A stretch of 64,000 bases of DNA from Scolanthus callimorphus (taxonomy: Eukaryota > Cnidaria > Anthozoa > Actiniaria > Edwardsiidae): assembly GCA_033964015.1 (NCBI GenBank), contig JAWWUD010000110.1, forward strand, positions 310,001 through 374,000, written 5' to 3'. A model generated the notes under the pieces. That model searched no databases and was not told the DNA's origin. It saw nothing but the letters and a program-made list of their open reading frames with translations. The position numbers were made by a program, and so were the translations under genes. This document shows positions 1-11,560 of this stretch, piece by piece; position 1 is the first letter of the stretch; each line of letters begins with the position of its first letter.

Positions 1-1996
1 ATTTGCATAATAAAACACGCAGCGTAATAATATTATTCCTAGTGAATCATTTATTCTAAAACTTATATTTGGGCGGGTTGGGTTAGAGAAAATCAATTTT
101 AACCCCCTTTTTACAAATTATCTGTTTACTTTATTTGAAACAAAGGAAAAACTAAAAGAGTTATGCATGGTTTAGCGTTGTTTTTGCAGCATGCATGCCG
201 GAATGTCCGAATGTTTCATCCGTGCCTTTGAAATGTGCACCACCGTTCGCACACACAACAAAAAGCTACAGAACGACGTGGTTTAGAATATTGCTCTTTA
301 TTTCAAAACGCGAAACCTTCATGAGTTCCCATCTCGTATACAAATAGTTCAATGATAGGGGATTCGCATGGGACGTACGATGTTTATGTTGCGCGTTTAT
401 GACAAGGTGTACAAAAATCGGCTTTTGGCGCGAGCATGAATTTTGCGGTTGCAGAATGTCTTTCATATTTTGAATAATATTTCGTCATATTTGTGGAGTT
501 ATGATAATCACATACATGTAACATAGTACCCAAGCAATATATAACAAATAGCTAATATGAATTTCTGTCGATTTAAACTAGTTCATGTGATATTCAGACC
601 AAAAGTTCACAGACCTCATTCACTCGCAGATGCTAAATACGGTGCATGTTGATTATGCACTAACAATTTCCCTGAGCGGCCAAGTTGTTCTTTGAAATTT
701 CTCTTAGCGAAACCAAACTAGTCAGTCTAGCTATGCTCTGAATTTCAGCGTCTAACTCCTTTTATGACGACATGTACAAAAATGCTGAAGTTAAGTAAGC
801 CAAAGCGGGTATCCGGCAAATCGTTGTCTCGATATAACGGTAAAGTGTAACAGCTCAACATAGTTTTCAGGAATTCAATTCACGAGCACGAGATAACTAG
901 ACCCTTGTAGTTAATTACCATGCAAAAATTATTTTCGCAAATCAACATAGATGAGCGTACGAGCCCATGTTGTTGTTGATGTATTTTTCTAAACAATCTC
1001 CGCTTCTGTGATTTTATCAAACGTCGGCCGTTGTCATGGAAAATGGGCTGCATGAAATAGAGGCTCAGAACAAGGTATTGCCAAATATGGAACTGTTCCG
1101 TAGACTGTTCATTTTGAGCGGGCGTCTGTTAAGGTGACTTATCCGAAATTCAAAATGCACCCAACTGTGTCTAAAGCGCAAATCTGCGTCGCCAAACTCA
1201 AGGCTATAACTTTTGTGTCTTTTCCTCTATTGTTATAATTCATTTTTCAAATCCTACCTTAATGATGTATAAATAAGTTATTAATAACCGATCTTCTTGA
1301 AAACATTTTTAGAAGTCACAATCTACATTTTTATCAGGCCCTAATTTCATATTGAGGTCGTACTAGAAAACAAATTGCCGGTTTTTGTGGCTCAAACTCC
1401 AGGAATCGATTCCAGTTGAAGTAATCTCAAATCGAGCTAAGTTAGAGAAAATTCGTCGAAACAGAAACGCGGTAATAAAAGTGCCGTCAACTTTGGCCAA
1501 ATTAGAAGGCTGATTCTGCTCGGCTTAAATTGAATTTTAATAGTGCTCCGAAAACTCATTATTTTTGGCTCTTCCTCTTCGGCACTATATTGTGTAGTAA
1601 TGTATTAAACTTTACGGAAGGTCAGATTGTAAATACGATGAACTACTAAATGTTCGAAAATTATTTACCGAGGAAAGAAATCGTGAAAGCGCAATGAATT
1701 TATCACAAGAATGTCGCGTTAAAATGTGTCGTTATTACGTATTATTTCTTGCTAAGATATATATAGACGTTAACCTTGTGGCATTGGTAAACCTTAGTAA
1801 CCAAGTTTGACCATATGTGCTTATTTGGTATAGAAGAAAATTACAAAGTTACGACATTCACCCTCTAGTCTTGCACGCAGATTTGAAGCTCTCTTGTTTA
1901 TGAATGATAATGAAATCTGACGTTTTTCCAGGGGGAGCTCATTAGGCCAAATCTAATCAATAGCAGTCACGCTCCGAAAATAGCAATTGTCTGATT
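1..1996. other. non-coding stretch, nothing recognised
   Basis: AT-rich sequence with only short chance frames on both strands. I see no splice-bounded exon, RNA gene or terminal inverted repeat here. Confidence 0.5.
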
Positions 1997-2727
1997 AAGG
2001 AGGCTGCCTACAATTTGCTGCCCTCAACACCCAATCTTTGTATGCCTGCTGTTCAGGCTCAAAAACCTGTACCAGTCTGAACTTTCACATGGTTACCCTG
2101 GAGGGTTTGAACTTTATTGTAGTGTGCATTTTGTTGTGATCGGAGTTGCTATAGCAACGTTTATAACCACACCCTTGTTTTTAATTAGCGGGACCTAAAC
2201 TTTTAAAATGACACCCCTCGCACTAATCCCTGAGTAGCTAACATTAATCACAGCAAGTTTGGAGAGAATTCATTGGGCCGATTTTATGTTATTCGAACGG
2301 ACTTTTTCAGGCTCCAAAATGTCAAAGTTAATTATGCCGCAAAAATTTCCTTGAAAAAGAATGGCTAATATCTGCGGAATTAAAAGATCCTTGCCGCCCG
2401 AATAATCTACAAACCCAAGGCAATGTACCAGCCAAATTTCACTTCTTAGAATGCTTCCGATTTTGTTTGGCATGTGTTCAAGCAAACTGCAAAATTTGAG
2501 AAATTATATTATAAATCTTACGTTTGTTATAAAATTTACACTTTTCGCCTCTGACAAAAATCTCATATGTTAATGTTTTTGATACTTCCGTAAATTATTC
2601 TTGAATATATACCAAAGATAACCCTCCAAGTCTTGAGTTCATTGAAGTATTTTAAGGCACCGAGAAAAAATGCTAAACTTCACTACTCTTTCGGTTTGCT
2701 CGAGCCGGTTTTTGCCATTGTACTTTG
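1997..2727 (+). repeat. left arm of a ~740-bp long inverted repeat
   Basis: The sequence from AAGGAGGCTGCCTACAATT to TTGTACTTTG reappears in reverse complement at 8510-9256 with many substitutions and small indels. Shared landmarks include TTGCTATAGCAACGT, ACACCCCTCGCACTAAT and CTCGGTGCCTTAAAATACTT. The arms enclose 5.8 kb, which suggests a foldback-type or long-TIR element of about 7.3 kb. No transposase is visible between the arms, so the superfamily is unknown. Confidence 0.8.
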
Positions 2728-3979
2728 TTTTTACTTGTTGTAGCTTTCACGTGGTGTTCCCTGTAATCAGTGAAGCGAACTACATTCCATCATGGGAATC
2801 AAACGACTGCTTCTATGGCTCAATGATTTCTCCGCGCAGTTTGCCGTCACGCTTGTTAGAGAAGCGGCAAAGCGTATTAGAGTCAATGGCTCATGAAAAC
2901 TACAACACGCTGGAATGGAACCGGAACCCCTGGACCCCCCCCCCCCCCCTGGCTACGCCCCTGTGTGTTTCTTGGTAATATTTTTAATTTTACAGGCGTT
3001 AAATTACTTCACAATTTGACAAAGAACAATTGAGCATCTTGTAACAAAAGTGCCCGAAATCGGAATGTTGTCCCATCGGCTCATTTGTAACATCCGGTCT
3101 AAATTAAACCTTATACGCATACCTATCATCCTATGCTACTTTCCCGGGTTTGCGCGATGGGTGCTACGAAAACCACTTTCTAGGCCTCTTTTCAAGATCT
3201 GCTCCTAGACTAATAAATAAAGTCGCAAAGGAGAAAGAAATCCAAGATAATTTTGTTATTTTTTCGTTACTATTTTGAGGATTTTCGGAACCCGAAGAAA
3301 TTTAGGGTAGAAAATTTTTTGGGAGTTTCGAGAAACGCAAAATTCATCATTCGTACGCTTTACGGGTAATTTATCTTGCCCGAAAATATTTCGGGGTTGC
3401 GAGGGCTACTCAAAATCTATACTCAAAAACATTTGTTATAGAATAAACCATTCAAAAAAGAAGTGGGGTGTGGATGAGTTCCGCTTCAAGGCATTGCCTA
3501 AATCTATATATTAAACTTTGATGTACCCAGTGGCTGAGAACCAATCAGAATTCGAGAAACGCGCGCGTTGGGGTATAATATTATATGGCTGCGATAGTAC
3601 GCACGCTCTGATTGGCTAATAAACGGTCCGGAATCCCTCGGTAAATATAGTCCACGGGCATTTTTTCCCGCCTTTTCACAAACCGCGCGCGCGTGGCTCT
3701 GTCAGAGAGTTCATTCAAGCGAAGCACATATCAAACCGAGCAAAAATTCCTCGTGGTTGTGGAAGCTAAATATTTCTCTACTGGAAATTGGAAATACAAT
3801 TCTTTATAAACTTTATTACCATCTGGATGAAGTGGAAATTGAAATGATGGGTGTAAAAAGGGAAATATTTGTTTTTATATTATAGCTACGATATAACGCG
3901 CGCCCTGATTGGTCCAAATCTATGCCCTATTACACCGGTCCTTCCACTGGTTCTTCCCCGCGAATCATTAAAGCATTAG
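2728..3979. other. non-coding interior, with a diverged repeat fragment
   Basis: There is no gene. A poly-C run lies at about 2934-2950. The part around 3250-3420 (GAGGATTTTCGGAACCCGAA, GGGAGTTTCGAGAAACGC) is a diverged inverted relative of the left part of the element at 45277-46099. The rest is AT-rich, with GCGCGC clusters near 3560, 3690 and 3900. Confidence 0.45.
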
Positions 3980-4147
3980 AGCACAACTTTCTATGACTTT
4001 ATCGGCGAATAGAGCACTTGTGATGTTGGGAGAGACACTCGAAACGTTTTAAAATCACTCCCTTGCGGCTCGCTCTACAACGTTCTCGTGTCTCTCCCAA
4101 CATCACGCGTGCTCTTTTGCGCCGATATAGTCATAGAAAGTTGTGCT
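3980..4147. repeat. large imperfect hairpin
   Basis: The arm beginning AGCACAACTTTCTATGAC is answered by GTCATAGAAAGTTGTGCT at the other end. The pairing runs through TGATGTTGGGAGAGACAC / GTGTCTCTCCCAACATCA. The arms are about 70 bp and the loop about 25 bp. The hairpin directly abuts the promoter/leader cassette that follows. Confidence 0.8.
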
Positions 4148-4575
4148 AGTAGATATATTATGAGAGCTGAACGCCACAATAGCAAGCTGTCAAGGGCATA
4201 TCCCCTCTTTTGTTCTAGGGATTAACTCCTATTGTTCTAGGATTAACTCCTATTGTTGAGGTCTAAAGAAAGCGGCGGATCAGGCCGACCGGGCCGGATC
4301 AGACGTCACAAAAGGGAGGATTACCGCCTATTGTTAGAGGGATTAGAGCAACCCGGAAGCCCCTCCCCCTTGGGAATTCCGGATTGGTCGATGAGTCATC
4401 CCCTTAGGTCCGGATCCGCAAGTCTGTAGTCATATTTGAGTAACGCGATGATGTCATATTTTGCTACTAGAAATATTTTAATTACTGTAGAGGTACTAGA
4501 GTATAAAACGGTTTAGTCATTTACGATGTTCATATTTTACGTTCTCATGGTCTTGATTGTGATACCTCTTATCTA
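4141..4575 (+). repeat. promoter/leader cassette, copy 1 (inverted copy at 40154-40588)
   Basis: About 435 bp reappear in the opposite orientation 36 kb away. Shared parts include GTTCTAGGGATT, GGGCCGGATC, CCCCTCCCCCTTGGGAATT, GACTACAGACTTGCGGATC (reverse strand) and TATAAAACGGTTTAGTCATT. The similarity ends inside the coding start of the downstream ORF, at ATCTAC in both copies. The conserved block therefore holds the TATA-like box at 4502-4508 and the first ~17 codons of a hydrophobic leader. Confidence 0.8.
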
Positions 4576-5134
4576 CTGTCTGATACAAGATTATTACTAT
4601 CCTCTGAGAGCTATTGATTTTTACGTAAAACCATATCGAGTGCGCTGTATCTCAAACTGTCCACGGTGTAGATGACATGGCTGGGAAGAGCACTTTACCA
4701 ATCGTAGTCTATGTGGACCATCGAGAGGAAGCAGAAATGGAACGTTTGTTAAAGAAAACATTTCACTTGTGTATGCAGATTTATGCGGAAAAGCTATGCC
4801 CGAAGAGCTTAAGAGTTGCCCATGCGAGGAATGTCTAGTCGGCAATCCAAGTGAAGAATGTTTGTCTGAACAAAGAGAAAGGTGGAGGTTGTTTTACAAA
4901 ATAGCCAAACGCCAAGTAGACGAAAATCGTATATGGGAGACGGTACAGGAAGTGTGTAGTATTCTGGACATACCTCTGGATTCCTCTTGGAAAAAATATT
5001 TACCTGAACTTTACAAAAAGGCTTGGAGAGATGTTTTCGCGTGGTCCATACAACAACAGAAATTCATCGCCCTACGAACAGCCTGGAAAGTATCTCAGAC
5101 TCTTTTGCAGAGAAAAAGTAGCACCGAGCGATGA
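4526..5134 (+). pseudogene. uncharacterised membrane-anchored, Cys-rich ORF with one in-frame TGA
   Basis: I do not recognise this family. From ATG 4526 one frame runs 202 codons to the stop at 5132-5134, broken only by a TGA at 4673-4675 (codon 50). Residues 5-20 are strongly hydrophobic (FYVLMVLIVIPLIYCLI) and look like a signal anchor. Next comes a Cys cluster (C-I-S-N-C-P-R-C), then a second one (C-P-C-E-E-C and C-L), then a helical, charged, Trp-rich tail (SWKKYLPELYKKAW). The TGA follows an Arg codon and precedes a His codon. It fits a CGA-to-TGA change, so decay is the simplest reading; readthrough or selenocysteine is possible but unsupported. TATAAAA at 4502-4508 lies only 18 bp before this ATG. 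If that box is used, the in-frame ATG at 4547 may be the first one in the mRNA. The upstream region and leader are duplicated at 40.2 kb. Confidence 0.35.
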
Positions 5135-5375
5135 ACTGTTTTAGAGTACTGTATAAAAACATGGTTGTTCGAAAGTATGTTGTGGTGCAAAAAAAAGGAA
5201 TCAAACCCTGAATATGTCATCCTTATTTGATCCCGAAAGATGAATAATTCACAAAGTCACGCACTTTATTTACGTTTGCGGTTGATTCTGCAGGTGGTGG
5301 GCGGATTGCCATGGGGGCACGACTTGTCTGTTTTTGCAGATCCAGGTATCTGTTTACACTATGAAATCAAAATCC

Positions 5376-5960
5376 ATTAATATACCGTTAATTTATGAAG
5401 GGTGTATTAATGACACAGTAAAGGGGAATTAACAGCATTTTAAGGGTGCCCAAGTAATGGTGTCTTAAGGGGTCTAAACGTAGTTATTAGCCCCTTAAAA
5501 TCGTCTTACTAGCTTCTTAAAAAGTCAAGTATTAAGGGGGTAAGAGGAAGGAGTAATTGCCTTTTAAGGCTATTTTAAGGGGATCGTTAATAATCACACC
5601 ACCTTATTTTAATGGTCTTTTAATGGCTCGATTGTAGTGCTAAAGGGCCATTAAAATTCCATTAATATTTTAACAGGTTTCTAAGGGTCTCTCAATCTCT
5701 TTAAATTCCCATTAATGTCTTTTCAAGTGGGCCATTTAAAACACCCTTAAAAATCATGTAACTGGGTTTTAAAGGGCCCACATGTTTTAAAGGGCTGTTA
5801 ATAGGCCCTTAAAACCTCCTTAATGTGGAAATATTAAGGGCACCATTAATTTCGGATTAAATAATTAATTGATGTTAAAGGTGTTTTAAGAGCCCCTTAT
5901 TATTAACCTTTAACATGAGTGCCATTTGTTTAATGGTAATATAAGGGTATTTTAATGCAA
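5376..5960. repeat. TTAA-crowded degenerate block
   Basis: More than thirty TTAA tetramers occur in about 590 bp. Most sit in a small set of contexts (TTTTAAGGG, CCCTTAAAA, CCATTAA, TTTTAATGG, TTAAAGGGCC) on both strands. No fixed repeat period is evident, so this is not an ordinary tandem satellite. It has no coding content. Confidence 0.7.
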
Positions 5961-7690
5961 TTGGTTATCAAAATGATGAATGCAGCCCAAGTCCATTGCA
6001 TTTTTTTTTATCTCCTCATGATAAGTGCTACTGGTAAGTTACTGAACATCTGCCCCGTTTCCCAAGCAAAACATAGCCTAAGAACTCATAAATACTGGTA
6101 CCTCACTCAGTGATATCCATAAAGTTGTGGCTATACAATGTACTATGCATGCCTGGACCAAAGGGAGCAAATTTGTAGATGGTTCACTATAGCTGTTGGT
6201 CATCCTTTGGTGTTTTAATCTGCAAAGATGGTTATACAATAAGTGTAATGTACCCTTATTACATGCAGTAAGGCACTGTACCAGTAGCTTTACAACACTT
6301 ATCGTTCACAATTTTGAAAAAAAATACTGTACCATGGCTAAGAAAATATGATTCATTAAAGCGTACTATGTTAGTGTTTCCCAACTATATTTTTACAATA
6401 TTATGAATAAAATAGATAGTTAAAACCAAAGGGTCCTGAAGGATAGGTTTGAAATTTGTGAGTCTTTCTGTTAGTGATTCCATGTTTTTCATGGTTTAAA
6501 CAGTCAGAACTTAAAGTTGGGATCAAACAGGTAGAGTAGAGTCAATCTATAGGATTTCAAAACAAGCGATTTCAAAACAATTGTCGGAACAATTTTCTTT
6601 TGAAATTGTAGCAAAAGTATTCTTAAGTTCTATTATAGTTTATCCTGAGAACAATATAAAAGCCACAACAGCTAAAAATTAATTTGCAGTTCTTACTATC
6701 TTTTACGGTTACACAATGTTTTGCCACACGCAATTTGGTATCGCTTAGGGTGAAAACCAATTTTCACGACAAGCACCCCCATCTAACTCTGGTACATTGT
6801 CTGAGAAATAGTCTTCTTCAAAGTATTGTAAATAATGAGAGTTATCCAAAGTTTTGTGATTTTTGTTTTCAAGATAAAGGAGAAAGGGGGGATTCCACAC
6901 AAAATGCAGAAAAAAAATTCCTGCAATTATTTTCCTGCAATCTGATTTTGGTAATTGCCTATTACAGCCAAAGACGCTCAAGCGTCTCCCTGATCTAGAG
7001 TGCAAAATGAGTTAATTCTTGAAATATTGGATCAATTATTTGATTCAATAATGTATTCAGCTTGGTAAAGCGTCTTTCAATTTGCACTCAGATTTTGGCT
7101 AGATTATCTTCCTGAAACCAGTATATCCCTGATAATGTCGATCAACAATTTCTCGTCTAAATGAAGGAGGGAGAGAATTACATTTTCTAGTGAGCTGCCT
7201 CTTAATTTGTTTGAAAAAAAATAATTTTTCAAAGATAATGTATCAGTCAATTCCAGCAGTGACCATGCTCCCCCCACCGTCAAACCTCCAGGATTTGGTC
7301 ATTTCTAAAAATAAACGCGAAATTCCCCGCCCCGGGGCTAGCAAATTTGAAAAATGCCCCACAGTGGGAAGACAAAAAATGGAAAAATCACCCTCGATGT
7401 GCTAAAGATTGTGAAAGAGAATGAAAATTCCCTGGCACCCTCCCTTGGAAAAAAAGAAATCCTGACCAAGGGGCCAGCGAAATTTTCAAAATTCCCCACC
7501 CGAGGGTAGTCACGGCTGGAATTGACATAAGCTTGTTGTGACAATAAAATAGTTAGGTACTTTATCCATTGTGTATTTTTTCTGCTTTAACTTAAAATTT
7601 TGTGGCTTGCCCATTTAGCTTATAGATCTCATCTCTACACAATAAATTCATCTTGTGACTACAAAAAACATGAACCCTGTAATGGGAAAT
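5961..7690. other. non-coding interior, nothing recognised
   Basis: This is AT-rich sequence with several chance frames of 60-104 codons in overlapping frames. None has a recognisable motif, splice context or conserved codon pattern. It lies between the long inverted arms. Confidence 0.45.
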
Positions 7691-7696
7691 TAATCC

Positions 7697-7745
7697 GGGG
7701 GGGGGGGGGGGGGGGGGGGGCGGACTCCTTGGGGGGGGGGGGGGG
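7697..7745 (+). repeat. poly-G tracts
   Basis: A run of about 24 G (7697-7720) is followed, after CGGACTCCTT, by a run of 15 G. Frames predicted across it give only poly-Gly or poly-Pro and are artefacts. The exact length may be unreliable because long homopolymers are hard to sequence. Confidence 0.9.
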
Positions 7746-7767
7746 ACTCCCATATTTTTTGGTCGGG

Positions 7768-8497
7768 GATGATCGTCGGAAATTTTCAGTTTCACCCCTA
7801 AAAGATACCAAACATGGCGGGCCATAGCGTGGCTCAAAAAAATTATTACCCTAAAAGATGAGGTCTTATGTGCCAAGTAGGCGCGAAGGACACAGGTAAC
7901 AGGGGGAAAATACCCATGAAGACATTTCTGTGTTTGTTTCTAATTCATCGTCTTCTCATCGAATAGTCTCTCTTTCTTACACGGTTTTTAGAAGCACCAT
8001 CATGAGAAAAAGCAATTTGGACACAGTTTCAGCCCTAAAAGATACCAATCTGCCTAAAATTTATTGAAGATCAATATCACCCCTAAAAGAGACAAAACCA
8101 ACGTGATTTTAACCCCTAAAAGATACGCCGATCATCCCCGACCATAAAATATGGGAGTCCCCCCCATGATGATCGTCAGAAATTTTCAGTTTCACCCCTA
8201 AAAGATACCAAACATGACGTCGCTCAAATAATTTCTTGCCCTAAAGCACTAAAAGATACCCTAAAAGATGCGGCCTTATATGCCAAGTAGGCGAGAAGGA
8301 GACAGGTGAAAGATACCCATCATATACCAATCATTTCCGTGTTTGACTAAAATGCTGCCTTCTTATTTATCGTCTTCTCGTCGAGTAATCACAGTTTTTA
8401 GAAACACCATCATGAGAGAAAACAATTTGGACACATATTTCGGCCCTAAAAGATACCAATCGTCCTAAAATTTATTGAAGATAACGATCACCCCTAA
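7768..8497 (+). repeat. two-copy direct duplication, ~340 bp each
   Basis: A block starting GATGATCGTC at 7768 is repeated from 8168 with moderate divergence. Shared stretches include TTTTCAGTTTCACCCCTAAA, TGCCAAGTAGGCG, CACCATCATGAGA and CCTAAAATTTATTGAAGAT. Inside both copies the short motif CCCTAAAAGATACC recurs many times. No coding potential is seen. Confidence 0.8.
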
Positions 8498-8509
8498 ATT
8501 TTCATTGTA

Positions 8510-9256
8510 CAAAGTACAATGAAAAACCGGGACAAGCAAACCGAAAGAGTAATGAAGTTTGGATTTTTTTCTCGGTGCCTTAAAATACTTCAATGAACTC
8601 AAGACTTTGGTGTTATCTTTGGTATATATATTCAATAACAATTTACGGAAGTTGCAAAAGAATAAACATATGGGATTTTTGTCAGGTGAGAAAAACGCAA
8701 GATTTAGAATTCTGGCTAAAATTTCTCAACTTTTGCAGTTTACCTGTCGATACTTGAACACATGCCAAACACAATCGAAAGGATTCAAAGAAGGGAAATT
8801 TGGCTGACATATTGCATTGGGTTTGTAGATAATTCGGGCGGCAAGGATCTTCTAATTACGCAAATATCAGCCATTTTTTTTACAGGAAACCTTCGCGGCA
8901 TAACAATTTTGACATTTTGGAGCCTTAAAAAGTCCTCTCGAATAACATAAAATCGGCCCAATGAATTCTATCCAAACTTGCTGGGAGTACTGTCTGCTAC
9001 TCAGGAATTAGTGCGAGGGGTGTCATTTTAAAAGTTTAGGTCGAGCAACGCTTCTACTGGCCCCTAATAATAAACAAGGGTGTGGTTATTACGTTGCTAT
9101 AGCAACTCCGATCACAACAAAATACACATTACAATAAAGTTCAAACCCTCCAGGGTAAACATGTGAAAGCTCAGACCGGTACAAGTTTGTGTACTTGAAC
9201 GACAGGCAAACAAAGTTTGGTGGTCGAGGGCAGAAAAAATTGTAGGCAGCCTCCTT
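8510..9256 (-). repeat. right arm of the ~740-bp long inverted repeat
   Basis: Reverse-complement partner of 1997-2727, running from CAAAGTACAATG at the inner edge to AATTGTAGGCAGCCTCCTT at the outer edge. The divergence between arms indicates an old insertion. Confidence 0.8.
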
Positions 9257-9785
9257 AAAGTCATGCCATGCCATGCTTGCTGTGATTTATTTGGACCAGA
9301 GAGAGTGGGTTGATGTGATGGCCAGTTTATAGTCATGTTGATGTAGTAGCAAGAAGGTAAGATTCAAAGTATCCAGATGGTGAACTTACATGCAGAGCTG
9401 GGAATATTTTTTATCACTTGACAATGTCTGATAAAGGCAGGATTGTTGTGAGCTTATGCAAGCATGGAAAACTTCACATTCTTGGCAAAATTGTGTGCTC
9501 CGGATTAATTCATTCTTTGTTTTATGGCATCAGCACAGATTAATTTATGCTGTCAAGACCGTCTAATAAAAGAGGTTTTGCATGATTGAACTAATCCAGA
9601 AGTAAACTAAGCTCATTTTCATGTTGAGCGAAGGTATAATCGGCCCTCAAAATATAAGTCCATTTTATTTTAGCCAATAAAATAAGCAAAAATAGTTTGA
9701 TTTCAATGCAAGAATGAATCTATGAAAGTTTAGTTGTGATGCGAGGTCTAGTTTTTCGAATACTTTCATATTCTGTATTTCTTTT

Positions 9786-10254
9786 TGAGAAGCATGGTTG
9801 GCTCAGCGTTATAGCTCTGGGTCTCTCACCGTTGTGGTCCAGGTTCGACTCCTGGCCAGGACAGAGGAAATTTTCTTTCTGTTCTGGTCTAGTCGAAATT
9901 GGTTCATATTGTGGGCTGAACGTTGTTCTACTATGTTTCACATCTTTCGGATGAGACAATAAACTGAGGTCCTGTCTCACCTTTCTACTCTGACCAGTAT
10001 CAGGGGGACATTAAAGAACCACTGGGGACGTAACAAACCCTCTGGCAGTGACCACCCTCAGTGTCTGTGCTTATGATCACTTGGCTGTCAGTGGCGCCGT
10101 TGAGACCCAGCATAATTCAGATTTTGAGCTGCAAGTCTGGGGAGTCCGTCTCAGGCATTTACATTTTTTTTCTATGCACACATCCTGTCAGGAACAAAGT
10201 AACAACAAGATCTTAATTATCTTCCATACATACCCTGATCGCTGTGTGGGGTAA
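9786..10254 (+). mobile_element. tRNA-derived SINE
   Basis: The head carries a pol III A-box-like TGGCTCAGCG (9799-9808) and a perfect B box GGTTCGACTCC (9842-9852), spaced as in a tRNA. The arms do not fold into a clean cloverleaf. A body follows with GATGAGACAATAAACTGAGG and GGGGACATTAAAGAACC, a layout typical of metazoan SINE central domains. The 3' end is uncertain. It lies just outside the long inverted repeat and upstream of the 3' end of the LINE. Confidence 0.6.
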
Positions 10255-10569
10255 CACATAGAGCCAATTGACATGTAGTAATTAAGTTTGATACTTCATT
10301 ACTGCATTGAAACAGGGAACATTTTGACATTTTTACCTTCGTTTGACATAATAATAATAATAATTTATTAATTTACATTGCGCTTTTTACATATAATGAT
10401 CAAAAGCGCATTACACGGTAAACTTACATATTCTGTACAATTTAAAATATATATACAATAAAATATAGGAATAATGGTAGATAATGAATAATATAAAATA
10501 CATTAATATATACATAATAATAATAAATAAATAAATAAATAACTAATTAAAATTGAGTATAAAAAAAGT

Positions 10570-10784
10570 CTAAAAAGTGTTAAAAGCAAGTCTAAACAAG
10601 TGTGTCTTAAGAAGACCTTTGAAACTTGAAATGTTAGACATGTTGCGGAGGGTAGGAGGAAGATCATTCCATAAAGTAGGTGCAGCAACGCTAAATGATC
10701 TGTCCCCAAAAGACTTCTTCATCCTGCCTGGGGGATGCATTAAACAGACACCTTCATTTGAACGCAATGAATAGCGTGTATTAT
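10570..10784 (-). pseudogene. C-terminal end of the LINE ORF
   Basis: This minus-strand segment encodes the tail typical of CR1-type reverse transcriptase ORFs, including SFSVAAPTLWNDLPPTLR and a final F-R-L-A-F-N-T-F before the stop. It continues the frame that stops at 12891: removing the inserted element and one copy of its 3-bp target duplication joins the two parts in frame. Confidence 0.8.
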
Positions 10785-10795
10785 CACTACTGGAG

Positions 10796-10996
10796 GTAAC
10801 CATGTGAAAAAGGATGTGAAGTTAGTGTGAAACACAAAAACATGTGAAATCAAGCATGTGAACTGATGATGTGAAATGGCAAGTGATGTGAAATGAGTGT
10901 GAAATATTTTTCTTTAGCAAAGTCTTATTTCACATGCTGTGAAATTAATGTGAAATGGTTATCACCATGTGAAAATACTGTGAAATTTTTTCTAGG
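10796..10996 (+). repeat. left subterminal CATGTGAAA-type repeats
   Basis: About a dozen copies of the core RTGTGAAA (CATGTGAAA, GATGTGAAA, AGTGTGAAA) lie within 200 bp of the left terminus, all in one orientation. In EnSpm elements such subterminal repeats bind the transposase. Confidence 0.85.
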
Positions 10997-11315
10997 AAAA
11001 AGAACAAACTTTAAACCGAGCTACTCTCAAAATATTTCTCTAAACCATATTTCTTTTTTGTCAGATATCAAACACCTCGATCCTGAAGAATAAAATTTGT
11101 CTCCTCAAGTAGTTGTCGTATGTGAGCTGCTAAAAAACTTAAGGTGTCGTTAAATTCATCCAAAATATCGCACAAGCAAGCCTAACAACTAAGAAAGCCA
11201 CAGAAAGTCTACAATTATTATCTTCCTTTTTTTCTAAAATGAAATATCCGTACTGACAATATTCTCGATCGCCAGAGGAAATTAGAGTGAACTGTGCGAG
11301 CGGAACCTGGGTCGA

Positions 11316-11560
11316 GTATAAAAACGCGCGCTATCAATCCTAATATCAATCCCGTCTCGTATTTCAACGTTCATCGAAGCCGGTTAGATCGTTGGAGTTT
11401 TGAACATGGAACTTATAATATTTCTTGCGAACTTTATGCCTTGGCACACTCAGTTGATCATCGGCAGTATGCAATTTCTACTTGTAACTTATATATTTTC
11501 CTGAGGATGTAATATCAAGGAAAAATCAGGCCTTTGCTTCAGTGTTTGAGGTGAGTTAAG
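11316..11560 (+). promoter_or_regulatory. promoter-like segment with a possible 5' splice donor, inside the CACTA element
   Basis: TATAAAAACGCGCG begins at about 11316. A short frame from ATG 11405 encodes about 32 residues (it starts M-E-L-I-I-F-L-A-N-F). GAGGTGAGTTAAG near 11547 is a good 5' splice donor. This could be the leftover promoter and first exon of a lost transposase gene, or a captured host promoter. No acceptor or second exon was matched. Confidence 0.3.

Noticed and set aside
7592..7876. Proline/glycine-rich ORFs around 7.7 kb
   Set aside because: They arise from the poly-G tract.
9791..9866. Functional tRNA gene
   Set aside because: The A and B boxes are good but the arms do not make a cloverleaf, and a SINE-like body follows.
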